In this document: one piece after another, positions 6,391 through 6,889 of the stretch
Position numbering within the stretch: the first letter of the stretch is position 1
Layout of the letters: each line of letters begins with the position of its first letter
NCBI GenBank assembly: GCA_964463485.1
Contig: CAYXDO010000274.1
Location: forward strand, 1 to 6,889
Length of the DNA: 6,889 nucleotides
Origin: CAYXDO01 sp964463485
Lineage (GTDB): Bacteria; Myxococcota; Kuafuiibacteriia; Kuafuiibacteriales; Kuafuiibacteriaceae
Direction: 5' to 3'
Program-made: the position numbers and the translations under genes
The notes under the pieces: generated by a model
The model's database searches: none
Told to the model about the DNA's origin: nothing
What the model saw: only the letters and a program-made list of their open reading frames with translations

Positions 6391-6595
6391 TTTTGGAGAC
6401 GCTCTAGCAGCCTGCGGGGAAATTCAAAATCCAGGTGGTTTTGATCACTTGTGATTTTCGTCGAATCAAGTACGACGCCATGCCCGCTGTGTAGCAGATT
6501 TGTGGTGTGCACCGGATGACGACGCGATCGAAGCACGACAAGCGGCCGAGGATCTTCGGCGCATGCCGTTCGACAAGCGTAGCCATCGGGCGGAA
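6391..6595. other. Non-coding stretch downstream of the beta-helix gene
   Basis: No gene is visible. The first 80 bases are visibly richer in A+T than the neighbouring genes and contain two weak hairpins. The motif CTCTAGCAGCCTGCGGGG at 6402-6419 has the look of an insertion-sequence end, but no inverted partner occurs in the window. Translations of the rest show stops in all frames and no motif. Confidence 0.5.
6425..6458 (+). terminator. Possible terminator hairpins after the beta-helix gene
   Basis: Two small hairpins lie in tandem. CAAAA(T)CC pairs with GGTTTTG around an AGGT loop (6425-6443, one bulged T). GATCAC then pairs with GTGATT (6443-6456, one G-T pair, two-base loop), and T residues continue to 6458. 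The location, about 35 bp after the stop codon, suits termination of the beta-helix transcript, but the stems are short and A+T-rich. Confidence 0.35.
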
Positions 6596-6889
6596 TCATC
6601 TCGCGACTGCGACCACGAAGAAAGGCCATTGGCCTACGAGGCGGATGTGAGCGCCAAGAATCCAGCCGGCAACGGTGCGTTCATCTCTTCTGATCGTGCT
6701 CGTGCTCGTTCGTGCTCGTGCTCGTTCGTGCTCGTGCTCGTACTCGTGCTCATGCTCGTGAGATTTCGAGGGCTTACGGTACGGGAGCTCAAGGTCTATT
6801 TCCACCGCAGTAGGATCGGGCACGGGCAAATGAGGAACCGCGGTCCGCGACTCATCGCCCGCACGAGCACGCGTTGGCGCAGGAGCAAG
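6596..6889 (-). CDS. Possible 3' end of a minus-strand gene running off the window
   Basis: The frame is open from the right window edge to a TGA at 6596-6598 (97 residues). The first part (VPHLPVPDPTAVEIDLELPYRKPSKS, about residues 18-43) has the look of a real C-terminus. It then enters the 16-bp tandem repeat, where the reading cycles through His-Glu, Arg-Ala and Thr-Ser dipeptides, and goes on as RTVAGWILGAHIRLVGQWPFFVVAVAR. Third-position G+C is only moderate, and the nearest in-window start is a weak TTG at 6829, so the true start would lie outside. It may be a real gene lengthened by the repeat, or a chance frame. No family is recognised. Confidence 0.3.
   Translation of the reverse strand, partial: LAPAPTRARAGDESRTAVPHLPVPDPTAVEIDLELPYRKPSKSHEHEHEYEHEHERARARTSTSTIRRDERTVAGWILGAHIRLVGQWPFFVVAVAR
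6695..6760 (+). repeat. Tandem repeat of 16-bp units built from CGTGCT hexamers
   Basis: The unit CGTGCTCGTGCTCGTT occurs at 6695-6710 and 6711-6726, with a third copy at 6727-6742 differing only in the last base. Degenerate hexamers (CTCGTGCTCATGCTCGTG) follow to 6760. Because 16 is not a multiple of three, a reading through it shifts frame at every unit, which argues against selection for protein sequence. The length could vary by slippage or recombination. Confidence 0.93.

Noticed and set aside
6623..6635. Hairpin AGGCCA-T-TGGCCT, followed on the minus strand by a short T-rich run, as a minus-strand terminator.
   Set aside because: The single-base centre forces unpairing of inner bases, leaving a short stem, and the possible minus-strand frame reads through it; support is too weak.
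6695..6760. CRISPR array.
   Set aside because: Units are 16 bp of contiguous simple sequence without unique spacers, and no cas genes are present.

Overview
The window looks like a piece of a high-GC chromosome from a myxobacterium-like organism (Myxococcota, perhaps near Sandaracinaceae/Polyangiales). This is inferred from strong G+C bias at third codon positions, GTG starts, lipoproteins with 'LALGC'/'FALGC' lipoboxes, an Asp/Ala/Gly-rich linker behind a lipobox, and free-standing four-helix-bundle genes next to hexamer repeats. No rRNA or other phylogenetic marker is present, so the placement is tentative.

Left end (1-607): a small cassette. A gene for a four-helix-bundle protein (TIGR02436, the family of the 23S rRNA intervening-sequence proteins, related to Avd of diversity-generating retroelements) sits between two perfect 46-bp inverted repeats (4-49 and 562-607). 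The arms are built from CGTGGA/CGTGGG hexamers. A second, imperfect 21-bp arm pair lies inside them, and a GTCA microsatellite lies just after the stop codon. An RNA of this region could fold with the gene in the loop of a long stem, as in 23S rRNA intervening sequences, yet no rRNA sequence is present. This is the best candidate for an undescribed element.

Middle (608-4828): a gene-poor stretch of about 560 bp, then four minus-strand genes that read as one transcript from right to left. They are a secreted lipoprotein, possibly a beta-propeller (4828-3257), a two-TM protein with a periplasmic C-terminal domain (3217-2678), a three-TM protein with a pseudopilin-like C-terminal domain (2681-1980), and a four-TM protein with a periplasmic C-terminal domain (1983-1174). 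The last three overlap by 4 bp at each junction (ATGA, GTGA), so translational coupling is likely. The first and third of these membrane proteins share a motif (IPR, eight residues, GFC) and look paralogous outside the membrane. None has a function I can name.

Right part (4829-6889): a 131-bp divergent promoter region, then a plus-strand lipoprotein with a right-handed parallel beta-helix and the 'GTRRP...DLGAYEF' C-terminus of choice-of-anchor Q proteins. After it come about 500 bp of mostly non-coding DNA with weak hairpins, a 16-bp tandem repeat made of CGTGCT hexamers (6695-6760), and a possible 3' end of a minus-strand gene that runs off the window. The two CGTGNN hexamer arrays at opposite ends of the window may belong to one class of repeats.
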